Source: Brevundimonas variabilis
GTDB lineage: Bacteria; Pseudomonadota; Alphaproteobacteria; Caulobacterales; Caulobacteraceae
NCBI RefSeq assembly: GCF_014199945.1
Contig: NZ_JACHOR010000002.1
Span: forward strand, 558,001 to 622,000
DNA: 64,000 nt
Direction: 5' to 3'
The notes under the pieces were generated by a model. It was not told the DNA's origin, searched no databases, and was given only the letters and a program-made list of their open reading frames with translations. Shown piece after piece: positions 18,829 to 28,425 of the stretch (positions are counted from its first letter, which is position 1; every line of letters starts with the position of its first letter). A program made the position numbers and the translations under genes.

Positions 18829-18943
18829 GAGACGGCCCTAGCGCCGGTTCTCATCAAGCTCAAGTGCAATCCCCGGTGAAGGGCCATATGCCGGACATCT
18901 CTGGGCCACCGGTCATCGCCACGAGGGAACTGGCCTTGCAATC

Positions 18944-18968
18944 GCCTCAAATTCGAGAAACTTGAGGC
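18944..18968. promoter_or_regulatory. Inverted repeat between glycosyltransferase and autotransporter genes
   Basis: GCCTCAA and TTGAGGC form perfect 7-bp arms 11 bp apart (two-turn centre spacing). The site sits in the 211-bp divergent gap, 72 bp before the autotransporter start. It could be an operator for either gene. No regulator binding such a site is identified. Confidence 0.3.
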
Positions 18969-19039
18969 AGGCTCGGGCGAGCCCTGTTAGAGGGTCTCAA
19001 GCATCCGTGCGCGCCGTGTCCACAAGGGTTTCTTCAAGC

Positions 19040-22000
19040 ATGCGTATTCTGCTCGCGACTGCGGTGGCGCTCGCTCCGCTCCTGGCTGCTGCCGGTGCCC
19101 AGGCCCAGGTCGTGATCTCGACTCAACGGACGACGCCCATTCTGACGTCCAATGCGACCGGAACCGCAGCTGACAGCATCCGCTTTGCCAGCGGCGGTGG
19201 CGTGGCCATTACCTCCGGGACGGCGGTGACGATTGATTCGAGCCACAGCGTCACGACCGAGACCGGCAGTGTCATCAGTCTCAACAATTCGGCGGACGGT
19301 GCGACCGGGATTCTGGTCAATGGCGGCAACACGGCCAACCTCACCTTGGCAGGGCAGATTTCGGTCACGGACAGCATTGGCGACTATCCGGACACAGACA
19401 ACGATGGCGACCTTGACGGCCCCTTCGCGACAGGTAACGGCCGTTATGGGGTGCGCGTGGTCGGCACGGCACCCGTCACCGGCAACATCATCGCCGAAAC
19501 CGGGAGCACGATCCTCGTCGAGGGCAACAACTCCTATGGGCTGTCGCTTGAGACGGGCCTGATCGGGAACCTGAACAACTTCGGTACGATCCGGGCTGTG
19601 GGCGACAACAGCGTCGCGGTGCGAACAACGGGCGCAGTGACAGGCAATGTGACGGTGGCTGGAGCGGTCTCCGGCGTCGGTGCAAATGCCTCGGGAGCCG
19701 TAATCGGCGGCGATGTCTCGGGCCGACTGACCCTTCAGGGCGAGATCAGCGCGACCGGATATCGCTACACGACCCGTGGCTCCGATACCTTCATCGGGCG
19801 GCTGGATGCGGACGACCTGCTACAGGGCGGCTCGGCCGTCGTGATCGCCGGCAATGTTGCAGGCGGCGTGGTCTTCGACACCCCTCCTGCAGATCGCGAT
19901 ACGGCCAATGCCGACGAGGATGCCGATGGCCGTCCCGACGCGCAGGAAGGCAATGCCACGATCAACAGTTTCGGGGCGGCTCCGGCAGTCAGCGTCGGCT
20001 CCGCCACACGTGCAATCACCCTGGGCGTGGTTGGACCGGACGCCAACGCCTATGGCTTCATCAATCGGGGCCAGATCAACGGACAGGGCGTCTATGACGG
20101 CGTTGCCGGAAACGCAGTGCGCTTCGGCGTCGACGGCGGTCGGGCGGTAACCATCAACGGCGGTGTCCTGAACACGGGCACCGTGGCCGCCCTGGCCTCC
20201 GGTGCAAATGCCACGGCGTTCCGATTCGGGTCCGGCGTCACGACGCCCCGCTTCGACAACAACGGCACGATTACCGCCGGGTCTGCCACGGCCGTAGCCG
20301 GCGAAGTGACCGCCGTGCAGATCGACACCGGGGCCAGTCTGCCGGCCTTTTCGAACAGTGGATCCTTGCTGTCGACGACGGGTGGCGGTGTCGCCAATGC
20401 CACGGTCCTGCGGGACCTCAGCGGCACCCTGAGGACGATCACCAATACCGGATCGTTCCAGTCCAACGTCGTTGCGAATGCCGCGAATGACCCCATCACG
20501 GGCGTGGCAACCGCCATCGACGTCCGCGCCAATACCAGTGGCGTCACCATCACTCAGTCCGGTGTGCTCACTCCGGCTCCGGCGACGGGCCAACCCGCGA
20601 TCGTCGACACCGATGGCGACGGGGTGTCCGACGCCACGGAACCCCTCATCGCGGGGCGAATCCTGCTCGGTTCCGGAGCTGATACGGTCAATGTCCAGAA
20701 CGGCAGCATCCTGGGCGACATTGCTTTCGGAAACGGGGCGGACCGGCTGTCGATCACCGGGGGTGCCCTTGTCCGGGGGGCTATTTCCGACACGGACGGC
20801 CTGCTGGCGATCGATGTGGCCAACGGCACACTCGAGGCCAGGCAGACCGGGCAACTGAACCTGACAAGCCTGAACGTCGGCGCGCAAGCCGACCTGCTGG
20901 TGACCCTCGACGCGTCATCCGCTCTGGCGACAGGGTTTCGTGTGAACGGGACGGCCACCCTGGCTTCAGGAGCCGGCCTGGGCGTTCGCTTTGCCTCCCT
21001 GATCAACGCCCCCCGACGGTTCACCATCATCGATGCCAACACGCTGAACTTCAGCGCGATCGATACAGCCGGCGTACAGGCAAACTCGCCCTATTTGTTT
21101 GTCGTGAATGCTGGTGCCGATGTCGCGGCGGGCGACGTCTTCGTGGACGTTCGCCGCAGGACGGCGGATGAAGCCAATCTGATCGCCGTGGAGCGTCAGG
21201 CCTTTGATGCCTTCTATGCCGCCCTGGACGACAACGACGCCCTGCTCAATGTCTTCCTGAACCAGACGGACCGCGAAGGCTTCATCAACCTGTTCGAGCA
21301 GACGCTACCGGATCACTCGGGCGGTCCCCTGCTCTCGCTGGCGTCCGGCGTGGACGCCGTCACCCGCGCCCTGACGGGCCGGAACGCGTCAGCTGCACCG
21401 GGCGAGACCAGCGCGTGGCTGCAGGAGATCAATTTCTACGCCGACAAGGACAAGACCGACACCTACGGCTTCCGTTCGGAAGGGTTCGGGATCGCGGGGG
21501 GTGTGGAGCGTGGGACCGGGCTGGGTGCCGTCGGCGTGTCGCTGGCCTTTACCTCCTCCGACCTCGAGGACCCAGAGGCCGAAGCCGAAGAGGTGCTGTC
21601 GGCCAGCCTGATCGAGCTCGGGCTTTACTGGCGTGCACAGGGCCGGAACTGGACGACCTGGGCCCGCGCTGCCGGGGGCTATGCGTCGTTCGAGGCCAAC
21701 CGGGCCTTTGTCGGTGAGGGTCTGAACCTTTCGAACAATTCGGAATGGCATGGGTTCACCCTCGCCGCCGCAGCTGGCGCGTCGTACGAGCGCAACTTCG
21801 GACGCCTGAACATCCGGCCCGAGGGTTATGTCGAGTATTTCGGCCTGAACGAGGAGGATCGCGTCGAGGAAGGCGTGGGCGACGGTTTCGACCTCGAGAT
21901 CGACGAACGTGACGGCCATATGTTTGCGGCTGTTGCCGCCGTCAACGTCGGCTACGGCTTCGGCAAGGATGGCTGGATCCGTCCGGAGGTCCGGCTGGGC

Positions 22001-22228
22001 TGGCGGCAGAATATCTCGGTCGATCCGGGTGAGACGATCGGCCGTTTCGCATCCGGCGGACCGGATTTCCGTTTGACCCCGAACTCGATCGAAGGCGGCG
22101 GACCGATCGCGGGCTTCCGCCTTGGCGTAGGCAATGAACTGGGCCTTCTGTCGATCGCGGCCGATGCCGAAATGCTCGAGGATTACGTGCGTTACACCCT
22201 GCTCCTGCGGGCCAGCTTCCGGTTCTGA
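19040..22228 (+). CDS. Autotransporter outer-membrane beta-barrel protein
   Basis: A type Va autotransporter of 1062 residues. The start at ATG 19040 gives a signal peptide, MRILLATAVALAPLLAAAGAQAQ. The passenger (about residues 24-750) is Gly/Ala/Thr/Asn-rich with repeated short turns such as NTGTV, NNGTIT and SGALLST-like strands, typical of a beta helix. Three Asp-rich calcium-binding-like loops occur (DTDNDGDLDG near 118, DEDADGRPD near 290, DTDGDGVSD near 523). The C-terminal 260 residues form the barrel and end in aromatic F (LLRASFRF). The 26 residues encoded upstream in frame lack signal character. Function of the passenger is unknown; adhesion is possible. Confidence 0.9.
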   Translation: MRILLATAVALAPLLAAAGAQAQVVISTQRTTPILTSNATGTAADSIRFASGGGVAITSGTAVTIDSSHSVTTETGSVISLNNSADGATGILVNGGNTANLTLAGQISVTDSIGDYPDTDNDGDLDGPFATGNGRYGVRVVGTAPVTGNIIAETGSTILVEGNNSYGLSLETGLIGNLNNFGTIRAVGDNSVAVRTTGAVTGNVTVAGAVSGVGANASGAVIGGDVSGRLTLQGEISATGYRYTTRGSDTFIGRLDADDLLQGGSAVVIAGNVAGGVVFDTPPADRDTANADEDADGRPDAQEGNATINSFGAAPAVSVGSATRAITLGVVGPDANAYGFINRGQINGQGVYDGVAGNAVRFGVDGGRAVTINGGVLNTGTVAALASGANATAFRFGSGVTTPRFDNNGTITAGSATAVAGEVTAVQIDTGASLPAFSNSGSLLSTTGGGVANATVLRDLSGTLRTITNTGSFQSNVVANAANDPITGVATAIDVRANTSGVTITQSGVLTPAPATGQPAIVDTDGDGVSDATEPLIAGRILLGSGADTVNVQNGSILGDIAFGNGADRLSITGGALVRGAISDTDGLLAIDVANGTLEARQTGQLNLTSLNVGAQADLLVTLDASSALATGFRVNGTATLASGAGLGVRFASLINAPRRFTIIDANTLNFSAIDTAGVQANSPYLFVVNAGADVAAGDVFVDVRRRTADEANLIAVERQAFDAFYAALDDNDALLNVFLNQTDREGFINLFEQTLPDHSGGPLLSLASGVDAVTRALTGRNASAAPGETSAWLQEINFYADKDKTDTYGFRSEGFGIAGGVERGTGLGAVGVSLAFTSSDLEDPEAEAEEVLSASLIELGLYWRAQGRNWTTWARAAGGYASFEANRAFVGEGLNLSNNSEWHGFTLAAAAGASYERNFGRLNIRPEGYVEYFGLNEEDRVEEGVGDGFDLEIDERDGHMFAAVAAVNVGYGFGKDGWIRPEVRLGWRQNISVDPGETIGRFASGGPDFRLTPNSIEGGGPIAGFRLGVGNELGLLSIAADAEMLEDYVRYTLLLRASFRF

Positions 22229-22247
22229 TCGAGCCGTTCAGAGCCAC

Positions 22248-22280
22248 AAAAGGCCGCCGGAGCGATCCGGCGGCCTTTTT
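22248..22280. terminator. Bidirectional intrinsic terminator
   Basis: GGCCGCCGGA-GCGA-TCCGGCGGCC is a perfect 10-bp stem with TTTTT on its 3' side and AAAA on its 5' side. It can therefore terminate the autotransporter transcript on the plus strand and the HU/tRNA-Val transcript on the minus strand. Confidence 0.9.
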
Positions 22281-22289
22281 CGTGGACGG

Positions 22290-22366
22290 TGGTAGGCGGC
22301 GACGGGTTCGAACCGCCGACCCTCTCGGTGTAAACGAGATGCTCTGACCAGCTGAGCTAGCCGCCC
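22290..22366 (-). tRNA. tRNA-Val (anticodon TAC)
   Basis: A 77-nt cloverleaf on the minus strand. The acceptor GGGCGGC pairs with GCCGCCT (terminal G-U), the D-arm includes GCTCAGCTGGTCAGAGC, the anticodon stem CTCG/CGAG carries anticodon TAC, and the T-loop is TTCGAAC. Discriminator A and an encoded CCA follow. It lies 30 bp downstream of the HU gene on the same strand and may share its transcript. Confidence 0.96.
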
Positions 22367-22396
22367 TGACCGTGGGGCTCTTTTGCCCCGGAGGCG

Positions 22397-22675
22397 TCAG
22401 CCGTTCAAGGCGCTTTTCAAACCTTCGCCCGGACGGAAGCGGGCTGTTCGCGACGCTGCCTTGGCAATGATCTCGCCCGTCTGCGGATTGCGGGCTGTCC
22501 CGGCCTTGCGGTCAACGCACACGAACGCACCAAAACCCACCATCCGGACGTCCTGACCGCGTTTCAGGGCCGATGTGACCGTGTCCGTATAGGCCTCGAA
22601 GGCGCGCCTGGCCTGATCCCGCGTGATCTGGGCCGCGTCCGCCATGGCGGCGATCAATTCAGCCTTTGTCGTCAT
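22397..22675 (-). CDS. HU-family DNA-binding protein
   Basis: A 92-residue histone-like nucleoid protein. MTTKAELIAAMADAAQITRDQARRAFEAY (read as the two N-terminal helices) leads into the saddle strands VRMVGFGAFVCVDRKAG and the DNA-binding arm motif ARNPQTGEIIAKAA, then FRPGEGLKSAL. The start is ATG 22675; the 27 upstream residues are unlike HU. It acts as a dimer that bends DNA. It lies downstream of lon on the same strand, with lon's terminator between them, and upstream of tRNA-Val. Confidence 0.95.
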   Translation of the reverse strand: MTTKAELIAAMADAAQITRDQARRAFEAYTDTVTSALKRGQDVRMVGFGAFVCVDRKAGTARNPQTGEIIAKAASRTARFRPGEGLKSALNG

Positions 22676-22755
22676 TCCCGTGCACTCCCCTACCCAGGTG
22701 CTCGCCTGCGACGAACGACCCTGCCCGGTGCAACTAAAGAACGTCCGGGGCGGCA

Positions 22756-22796
22756 CGTCAAAACAGAAACGCGGTCCGGAGGGGTCCGGACCGCGT
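22756..22796 (-). terminator. Intrinsic terminator of lon
   Basis: On the minus strand a perfect 12-bp stem, ACGCGGTCCGGA/TCCGGACCGCGT with a CCCC loop, is followed by TTTCTGTTTT. It begins 14 bp after the lon stop codon and separates lon from the HU gene. Confidence 0.85.
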
Positions 22797-22809
22797 CATA
22801 CGTTCTTAA

Positions 22810-25206
22810 TCAGTGACTAACGACGGCCGATCCATCGCCCGAGACCGGGGGTGCGGACGGCAGGGGGTCCGCCGCCTCATCCCACTCGACAGGGGTCAAT
22901 GTGCCCACGAGTGCCCATTTGAGAGCCTCGTCGGCCGTGGAAATCGGCACGATCTCGAGCGCAGATTTCACATTGTCCGGCACGTCGGCCAGGTCCTTTT
23001 CGTTCTCCTGCGGGATCAGCACGGTCTTGATGCCGCTTCGAAGGGCCGCCAGCAGTTTCTCCTTCAGACCGCCGATGGCCGTCACGCGTCCGCGCAGGGT
23101 GATCTCGCCGGTCATGGCGATGTCCTTGCGGATGGGGATGCCGGTCAGGACCGAAACCATGGCCACGGTCATGGCGACCCCGGCAGACGGACCGTCCTTG
23201 GGGGTCGCACCGTCCGGCACGTGGACGTGGATGTCGGTCTTCTCGAACACCGGGGGCTTGACCCCGATGCTGAGCGCGCGCGCCCGGACGTAGGAGGCCG
23301 CCGCAGAGATCGACTCCTTCATGACCTCCTTTAGGTTGCCGGTCACGGTCATGCGTCCGCGGCCCGGCATCTTGATGGCTTCGATTGTCAGAATCTCGCC
23401 GCCAAACTCGGTCCAGGCCAGGCCTGTGACGATGCCGACCTGATCCTCCTCGTCGGTTTCGCCATAACGGAATTTCCGGACCCCGGCGTAGAGGGCCAGT
23501 TTTTCCGCATCGACCGTGATCGACAAGGTCTTCTCGCGCGCCATCTCGCGCACAGCCTTGCGGGCCAGCCCGCCCAGTGCGCGTTCGAGCGAACGCACGC
23601 CCGCCTCACGCGTGTAGAAGCGGATCAGGTCGCGGATGCTGTCGTCGGGCACCACGAACTCGGCCGGCTTCAGGCCATTGTCCTTGGTCACCTTGGGCAG
23701 GACGTGGCGACGAGCGATCTCGACCTTCTCGTCCTCGGTGTAACCACTGACCCGGATGATTTCCATCCGGTCCATCAGGGGCTGGGGCATGTTCAGGCTG
23801 TTGGCCGTCGTGACGAACATGACATTGGACAGGTCGTAGTCGACCTCGAGATAGTGGTCGCCAAAGCTGTTGTTCTGCGCCGGATCGAGCACTTCGAGCA
23901 GGGCCGACGATGGATCGCCACGCCAGTCGGCACCCAGTTTGTCGATCTCGTCCAGCAGGATGAAGGCGTTGGTTGTCTTGGCCTTCTTCATCGACTGGAT
24001 GATCTTGCCCGGCATGGAGCCGATATAGGTCCGGCGGTGACCGCGGATTTCGGCCTCGTCACGAACGCCACCCAGCGACATGCGGACGTATTCGCGACCG
24101 GTCGCCTTGGCGATCGACTTGGCCAGCGAGGTCTTGCCGACACCCGGAGGTCCGACGAGGCACAGGATCGGGCCCTTGAGGCTGTTGGTGCGCGCCTGCA
24201 CCGCCAGATACTCGATGATCCGCTCCTTGACCTTCTCGAGGCCATAGTGGTCTTCCTCGAGAATGGCTTCGGCCTTGTCGAGGTCGATCGGCTTGGACTT
24301 GGCCTTGCCCCACGGAATGGCCAGCAGCCAGTCGAGGTAGTTCCGGACAACGGTCGATTCAGCCGACATCGGGCTCATGTTGCGCAGCTTCTTGACCTCG
24401 GCCTCGGCCTTGGTGCGCGCTTCCTTCGACAGGCGCGTCTTGCGGATGCGCTTCTCGAGTTCCATCACCTCGTCGCGGGCGTCGTCGGTTTCTCCCAGCT
24501 CGCGCTGGATCGCCTTCATCTGCTCGTTCAGGTAATATTCGCGCTGAGTCTTCTCCATCTGGCGCTTCACGCGCGAGCGGATCTTCTTCTCGACCTGGAG
24601 GACGGAGATTTCCCCTTCCATCATGCCGTAGACCTTCTCGAGCCGCTTGGGCACGTCGATGGTTTCGAGCAGGGCCTGTTTGTCGGCGATCTTGACCGAC
24701 AGATGGGCGGCAACGCTGTCAGCCAGCTTCGACGGCTCGGTGATCTGCGGGATCGAGCTCAGGGCCTCGGGGGGCACCTTCTTGTTCAGCTTCACATAGC
24801 CTTCGAACTGTTCGACGACGGCGCGCAGCAGGGCCTCGGACTGGGCGGGTTCACCGGCCTCATCAGCGATTTCAACCGCCTCGGCCTCGAAGAACTCCTC
24901 GCGGTCGGTGAAACGGGTCAGTCGGGCGCGGCCCTTGCCCTCGACCAGCACCTTTACGGTTCCGTCGGGCAGTTTCAGCAGCTGCAGCACCGTGGCCAGC
25001 ACACCGATCGGATAGATGGTGTCCGGCGTCGGGTCGTCATCCACGGAGTTCTTCTGCGTGGCCAGCAGGATCTGCTTTTCGCCCTTCATGATTTCGTCCA
25101 GCGCACGGACGGATTTCTCGCGGCCGACGAACAGCGGCACGACCATGTGCGGGAACACGACGATGTCCCGCAGCGGCAGGACGGGCAGGATTTTCACTTC
25201 AGACAT
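22810..25206 (-). CDS. lon: ATP-dependent protease La
   Basis: Lon degrades misfolded and regulatory proteins in the cytoplasm; in Caulobacter it turns over CcrM, DnaA and SciP. Start at ATG 25206 ([20 protein letters not shown]) gives 798 residues. The N-terminal substrate domain covers about 1-200, followed by a coiled coil. The AAA+ module has Walker [10 protein letters not shown] near residue 350 and Walker [10 protein letters not shown]. The C-terminal protease has the Ser-Lys dyad, with serine in DGPSAGVAM near 674 and lysine in the segment following [15 protein letters not shown] heat-shock-like promoter lies about 110 bp upstream. Confidence 0.98.
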   Translation of the reverse strand: MSEVKILPVLPLRDIVVFPHMVVPLFVGREKSVRALDEIMKGEKQILLATQKNSVDDDPTPDTIYPIGVLATVLQLLKLPDGTVKVLVEGKGRARLTRFTDREEFFEAEAVEIADEAGEPAQSEALLRAVVEQFEGYVKLNKKVPPEALSSIPQITEPSKLADSVAAHLSVKIADKQALLETIDVPKRLEKVYGMMEGEISVLQVEKKIRSRVKRQMEKTQREYYLNEQMKAIQRELGETDDARDEVMELEKRIRKTRLSKEARTKAEAEVKKLRNMSPMSAESTVVRNYLDWLLAIPWGKAKSKPIDLDKAEAILEEDHYGLEKVKERIIEYLAVQARTNSLKGPILCLVGPPGVGKTSLAKSIAKATGREYVRMSLGGVRDEAEIRGHRRTYIGSMPGKIIQSMKKAKTTNAFILLDEIDKLGADWRGDPSSALLEVLDPAQNNSFGDHYLEVDYDLSNVMFVTTANSLNMPQPLMDRMEIIRVSGYTEDEKVEIARRHVLPKVTKDNGLKPAEFVVPDDSIRDLIRFYTREAGVRSLERALGGLARKAVREMAREKTLSITVDAEKLALYAGVRKFRYGETDEEDQVGIVTGLAWTEFGGEILTIEAIKMPGRGRMTVTGNLKEVMKESISAAASYVRARALSIGVKPPVFEKTDIHVHVPDGATPKDGPSAGVAMTVAMVSVLTGIPIRKDIAMTGEITLRGRVTAIGGLKEKLLAALRSGIKTVLIPQENEKDLADVPDNVKSALEIVPISTADEALKWALVGTLTPVEWDEAADPLPSAPPVSGDGSAVVSH

Positions 25207-25315
25207 GATGCACTCCTGGGCCATTGCTCATCTCCGGCCCGCCGCTCCGCCGCGCCGGAAAGAGACCGGACTGAGTCAGGAGCGACCCGTCGATTCCGAC
25301 GGTGTTCGGATCAGT

Positions 25316-25343
25316 ATGTGGTCCCTATGGCGATGGGTTCAAG
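25316..25343 (-). promoter_or_regulatory. Candidate heat-shock (sigma-32) promoter of lon
   Basis: On the lon strand CTTGAA (25343-25338) and CCACAT (25321-25316) are separated by 16 bp, close to the alphaproteobacterial sigma-32 pattern (CTTGAA, then a C-rich/CAT -10). Transcription would start near 25308, giving a leader of about 100 nt. Lon is a standard heat-shock gene, which supports the reading. The -10 is not a full match. Confidence 0.4.
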
Positions 25344-25680
25344 CGTTACGATCGCGCATGGCGCGCAAGCATGACTAATCGTGGCGGGCTTGCCATGACC
25401 GCCCGGGTTCTCAGCCAGACGCCACCTGCCCGCTCAAGCCCTCGAGTTTCGCCGGGAAGGCAGGAAATCATGGCCCGGTGTCGCCCGTATCCCCCGCTTC
25501 ACACAGTTCCTCCATCCGCAGTTCCAGCATCGATCAGAGCGACGCCCCGCGCAGCCGTTTTCCAAACGCCCTCCGGCTGGCGGCCCTCCTCGGGCCTTGC
25601 CGGATCATCCGCCGGGAGCCTTGCGGAGCCCGGCGCGGGGCGGAAATGACGAAACACAGCCGCCAGCGGTCCGCTTCCAG
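25344..25680. other. Non-coding gap between lon and the repeat near secF
   Basis: No credible gene, tRNA or clear terminator is visible in this stretch. Short reading frames on both strands are Arg/Pro/Ser-rich and carry no recognisable domain. Local G/C-rich inverted segments occur (for example around 25590-25640), but no single clean hairpin stands out. Confidence 0.5.
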
Positions 25681-25801
25681 TCATCCCGGCGAAAGCCGGG
25701 ACCCAGAGCTTTCACGAGGCGGGTTCGCGGGATTTCAGGTCCTGCCTCAACGCTCGCGCTCTTCAGCCCAAAGGACTGGGTCCCGGCTTTTGCCGGGATG
25801 A
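25681..25801. repeat. Palindrome-ended intergenic element, family C, copy 1
   Basis: A 121-bp element. It begins TCATCCCGGCGAAAGCCGGG and ends with the inverted counterpart CCCGGCTTTTGCCGGGATGA. Each end can fold into its own hairpin, and the ends pair with one another. ACCCAGAGCTTT follows the left hairpin and AAAGGACTGGGT precedes the right one. A second copy with a different centre lies at 39639-39757. It resembles a REPIN or small MITE. No coding content. Confidence 0.75.
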
Positions 25802-25831
25802 GCGGAGTGGGGATGAGCGGTAAGGGTAGAC

Positions 25832-26800
25832 CTAGGGCCGGCTGGCCATGCCCAGCTTGATCGGCTTGGCGTCTTCTGCGAACTCGCCGCGCTTGACGCC
25901 CCACAGCAGGATGATGGGGGCACCGACATAGACCGACGAATAGGTGCCGATGATGATCCCGCACATCAGTGCGACCGAGAAACCGAACAGGGCCACGCCA
26001 CCGAACAACGCCAGCGCACCCAGCACCATGATGGCGGTGATACCGGTGATGATGGTGCGAGAAAGCGTCTCGTTGATCGAAAGATCGATCACATCACGCA
26101 GCGGCATGGTCTTGTACTTGCGAAGATTCTCGCGAAGTCGGTCGAACACCACGACGGTGTCATTCATCGAATAGCCGATGACGGTCAGGATCGCCGCGAC
26201 CATGTTGAGATTGAACTCGAGGCGGAAGAGAACGATCAGGCCGAAGACCAGGATCACATCGTGGATCAGGCCGGCGACGGCGCCAAAGCCGAACTGCGGC
26301 TCGAAACGGAACCAGATATAGGCGAACATCAGGACGATCGCGGCACCCAGAGCCATCAGGCCAGACGTAAAGAGTTCGCCTGAAACCTTTGATCCCACGA
26401 CACTGACGCCCGAATAGGTCACCGGGCCGACGGCCTGGGTGATCGCCGTCTGCACTTCCTGCACGACGGCAGACTGGGCCTGGCCTTCGGGCACCTGGAA
26501 GCGAAGAATGGCGCTGGAGTCGTCGTCGATACCCTGCACCTGAACATCGCCGACGGACAGGCCCTCGACCGCGCCACGCACCTGCTCAAGATCAAGCGTC
26601 TGCCCGCCCCCGCGCGTCAATTCCATCGCGGCGCCGCCACGGAAGTCGATCCCGAGGTTCATGCCCGGATAGAACAGGCTGACGATCGACCCGAGACACA
26701 GGACGACAGAAAGTACGGCAAAGAACCGCGCGAATTTCACAAACTGCAGGTTCGTCTTGGTCGGGACGATCTTGATCAGGGGCCACCAGCTCATCGCCAT
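25832..26800 (-). CDS. secF: Protein translocase subunit SecF
   Basis: SecF partners SecD in the inner membrane and uses proton-motive force to complete protein export through SecYEG. The 322-residue product has six helices. The first periplasmic loop opens with FYPGMNLGIDFRGGAAMEL, and the C-terminal RND-like core includes SMNDTVVVFDRLRENLRKY and NETLSRTIITGITAIMVL. ATG 26800 overlaps the secD stop by one base; a GTG one codon upstream is also possible. Length is normal. Confidence 0.97.
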   Translation of the reverse strand: MAMSWWPLIKIVPTKTNLQFVKFARFFAVLSVVLCLGSIVSLFYPGMNLGIDFRGGAAMELTRGGGQTLDLEQVRGAVEGLSVGDVQVQGIDDDSSAILRFQVPEGQAQSAVVQEVQTAITQAVGPVTYSGVSVVGSKVSGELFTSGLMALGAAIVLMFAYIWFRFEPQFGFGAVAGLIHDVILVFGLIVLFRLEFNLNMVAAILTVIGYSMNDTVVVFDRLRENLRKYKTMPLRDVIDLSINETLSRTIITGITAIMVLGALALFGGVALFGFSVALMCGIIIGTYSSVYVGAPIILLWGVKRGEFAEDAKPIKLGMASRP

Positions 26801-28392
26801 CACTCCGCGATCGGCAGTTTCTTGGGTCTGGCTACCTTGAGCCAGTACGCCAGCAGGATCTGCGCCACCAGAACCGCCGAGAAGACCGAGGTGAACACCC
26901 CGATCGTGAGGGTCCAGGCGAAACCGCGCACCGGACCGGCGCCGAAGGCGAACATGATCATGGCCGCCACCAGGGTTGTCAGGTTGGCGTCCAGGATAGT
27001 CCCCCAGGCCTTGTTGAAGCCGGCATCCATCGAGGCGATGACAGACCGCCCTGCCCGTGCCTCGTCACGCATCCGCTCATAGATGAGCACATTGGCGTCC
27101 ACGGCCACCGCGAACGTCAGGATCAGGCCGGCGATCCCCGGAAGGGTCAGGGTCGCCTGGGTGAGGGACATGGCCGCAACGATCAGGATCCCGTTGAGGA
27201 CCAGACCGAGGACCGAAATGCCGCCGAACAGGAAGCCATAGGTCAGGATCATGAAGGCCACGATGATGACGGCCCCGATCCCGGTCGAGACGGCACCGGC
27301 CGTCACAGCATCCGCGCCGAGCTCTGCGGTCACCGTGCGACGTTCCTCGACGTTCAGAGGCGCCGGCAAGGCTCCCCCGTTCAGCAGGTTCACCAGTTCC
27401 GAAGCCGCCTCGATCGTGAAGCCGCCCGTGATCTGGCCCGACCCCGTCAGGATGGGCACCTGGATGTTCGGTGCGGAGATGACCCGGCCATCGAGAATGA
27501 TGGCGAAAGGCCGGCCGACATTGGCTGTGGTTGCCTCGCCAAAGCGACGCGCGCCTTGCGTATCGAATCGGAAATCGATGGCGGGACGGCCATTCTGGTC
27601 GGTACCGACGCCGGCCCGGGTGAGGTTCTCGCCGGAGACCAGGATGCGGCGCTTGACCAGATAGAAATTGCCATCCGCATCCTGCAGCAACTCCGAGTCA
27701 GGCGGAACCCGTCCGGCCTGGGCATCGGCGATCGAATTCTCGACGTCCACCATCTGGAAGGTCAGCTGGGCCGTCTGGCCGATGACGCGTTCCAGCGCCT
27801 CGGGATCGCTCTCGCCCGGTGCCTGGACGACGATGCGGTTGGCACCCTGGCGGGTGATGGAGGGTTCGCGGGTGCCAAGGCTGTCGATCCGCTTGCGCAC
27901 GACCTCGATCGACTGGTCGACGGCGGTCGGGCCCATGGCGTCGAGTGCGGCCTGGGTATAGGCGAAGCGGATGCGGTTGTCGGACAGGCGGGTGGCCGCG
28001 CGCTCCACCGCGCCGGTCGGGCCTGCGGCCCCGCCCAGATTGCGCAGGGTCTGGAAGGCGGCATCCAGTTGCGCCGGGTTGGCCACGGTCACCACGACCC
28101 CGGCGGCTTCCCGCTGAAGGCCGCTGAAGGCGATATTGTCCTCGCGCAGGGTCTGGCGGACATCCTCGACCAGGTTATCGATCCGCTTGGTCTGCATCTG
28201 GGCCACATCGACCTCAAGCAGCAGATACGATCCGCCCTGCAGGTCGAGCCCCAGATTCAGGGCACTGCTGGGCATGAAGCCCGGCAGGGATTCACGCTGG
28301 GCCGGGGTCAGCAGGTTCGGCAGGGCCAGCAGGACCCCGAAGAACAGGGCCGCAGCGACGAGGATAACCTTCCAGCGCGAGAGCTGAATCAT
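26800..28392 (-). CDS. secD: Protein translocase subunit SecD
   Basis: SecD is the larger partner of SecF in the SecDF-YajC complex. The 530-residue protein has an N-terminal anchor, a large periplasmic domain opening with LNLGLDLQGGSYLLLEVD, and a C-terminal six-helix core including AGLILTFAVAVDANVLIYER. ATG 28392 is chosen; an adjacent in-frame TTG (28395) is less likely. It follows yajC by about 33 bp and overlaps secF, forming the usual yajC-secD-secF operon. Confidence 0.97.
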   Translation of the reverse strand: MIQLSRWKVILVAAALFFGVLLALPNLLTPAQRESLPGFMPSSALNLGLDLQGGSYLLLEVDVAQMQTKRIDNLVEDVRQTLREDNIAFSGLQREAAGVVVTVANPAQLDAAFQTLRNLGGAAGPTGAVERAATRLSDNRIRFAYTQAALDAMGPTAVDQSIEVVRKRIDSLGTREPSITRQGANRIVVQAPGESDPEALERVIGQTAQLTFQMVDVENSIADAQAGRVPPDSELLQDADGNFYLVKRRILVSGENLTRAGVGTDQNGRPAIDFRFDTQGARRFGEATTANVGRPFAIILDGRVISAPNIQVPILTGSGQITGGFTIEAASELVNLLNGGALPAPLNVEERRTVTAELGADAVTAGAVSTGIGAVIIVAFMILTYGFLFGGISVLGLVLNGILIVAAMSLTQATLTLPGIAGLILTFAVAVDANVLIYERMRDEARAGRSVIASMDAGFNKAWGTILDANLTTLVAAMIMFAFGAGPVRGFAWTLTIGVFTSVFSAVLVAQILLAYWLKVARPKKLPIAE

Positions 28393-28425
28393 CAAACGAG
28401 TTCCGGTTCAGCAGCGGGGTAAGCG

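Noticed and set aside
22371..22389. Terminator after the HU gene
   Set aside because: A GGGGC/GCCCC mini hairpin is present, but the U-rich part is in the loop on the wrong strand; read-through into tRNA-Val is more likely.
25344..25680. A hidden gene or pseudogene between lon and secF
   Set aside because: Short frames exist on both strands, but none has a signal, motif or plausible start; I treat the stretch as non-coding.
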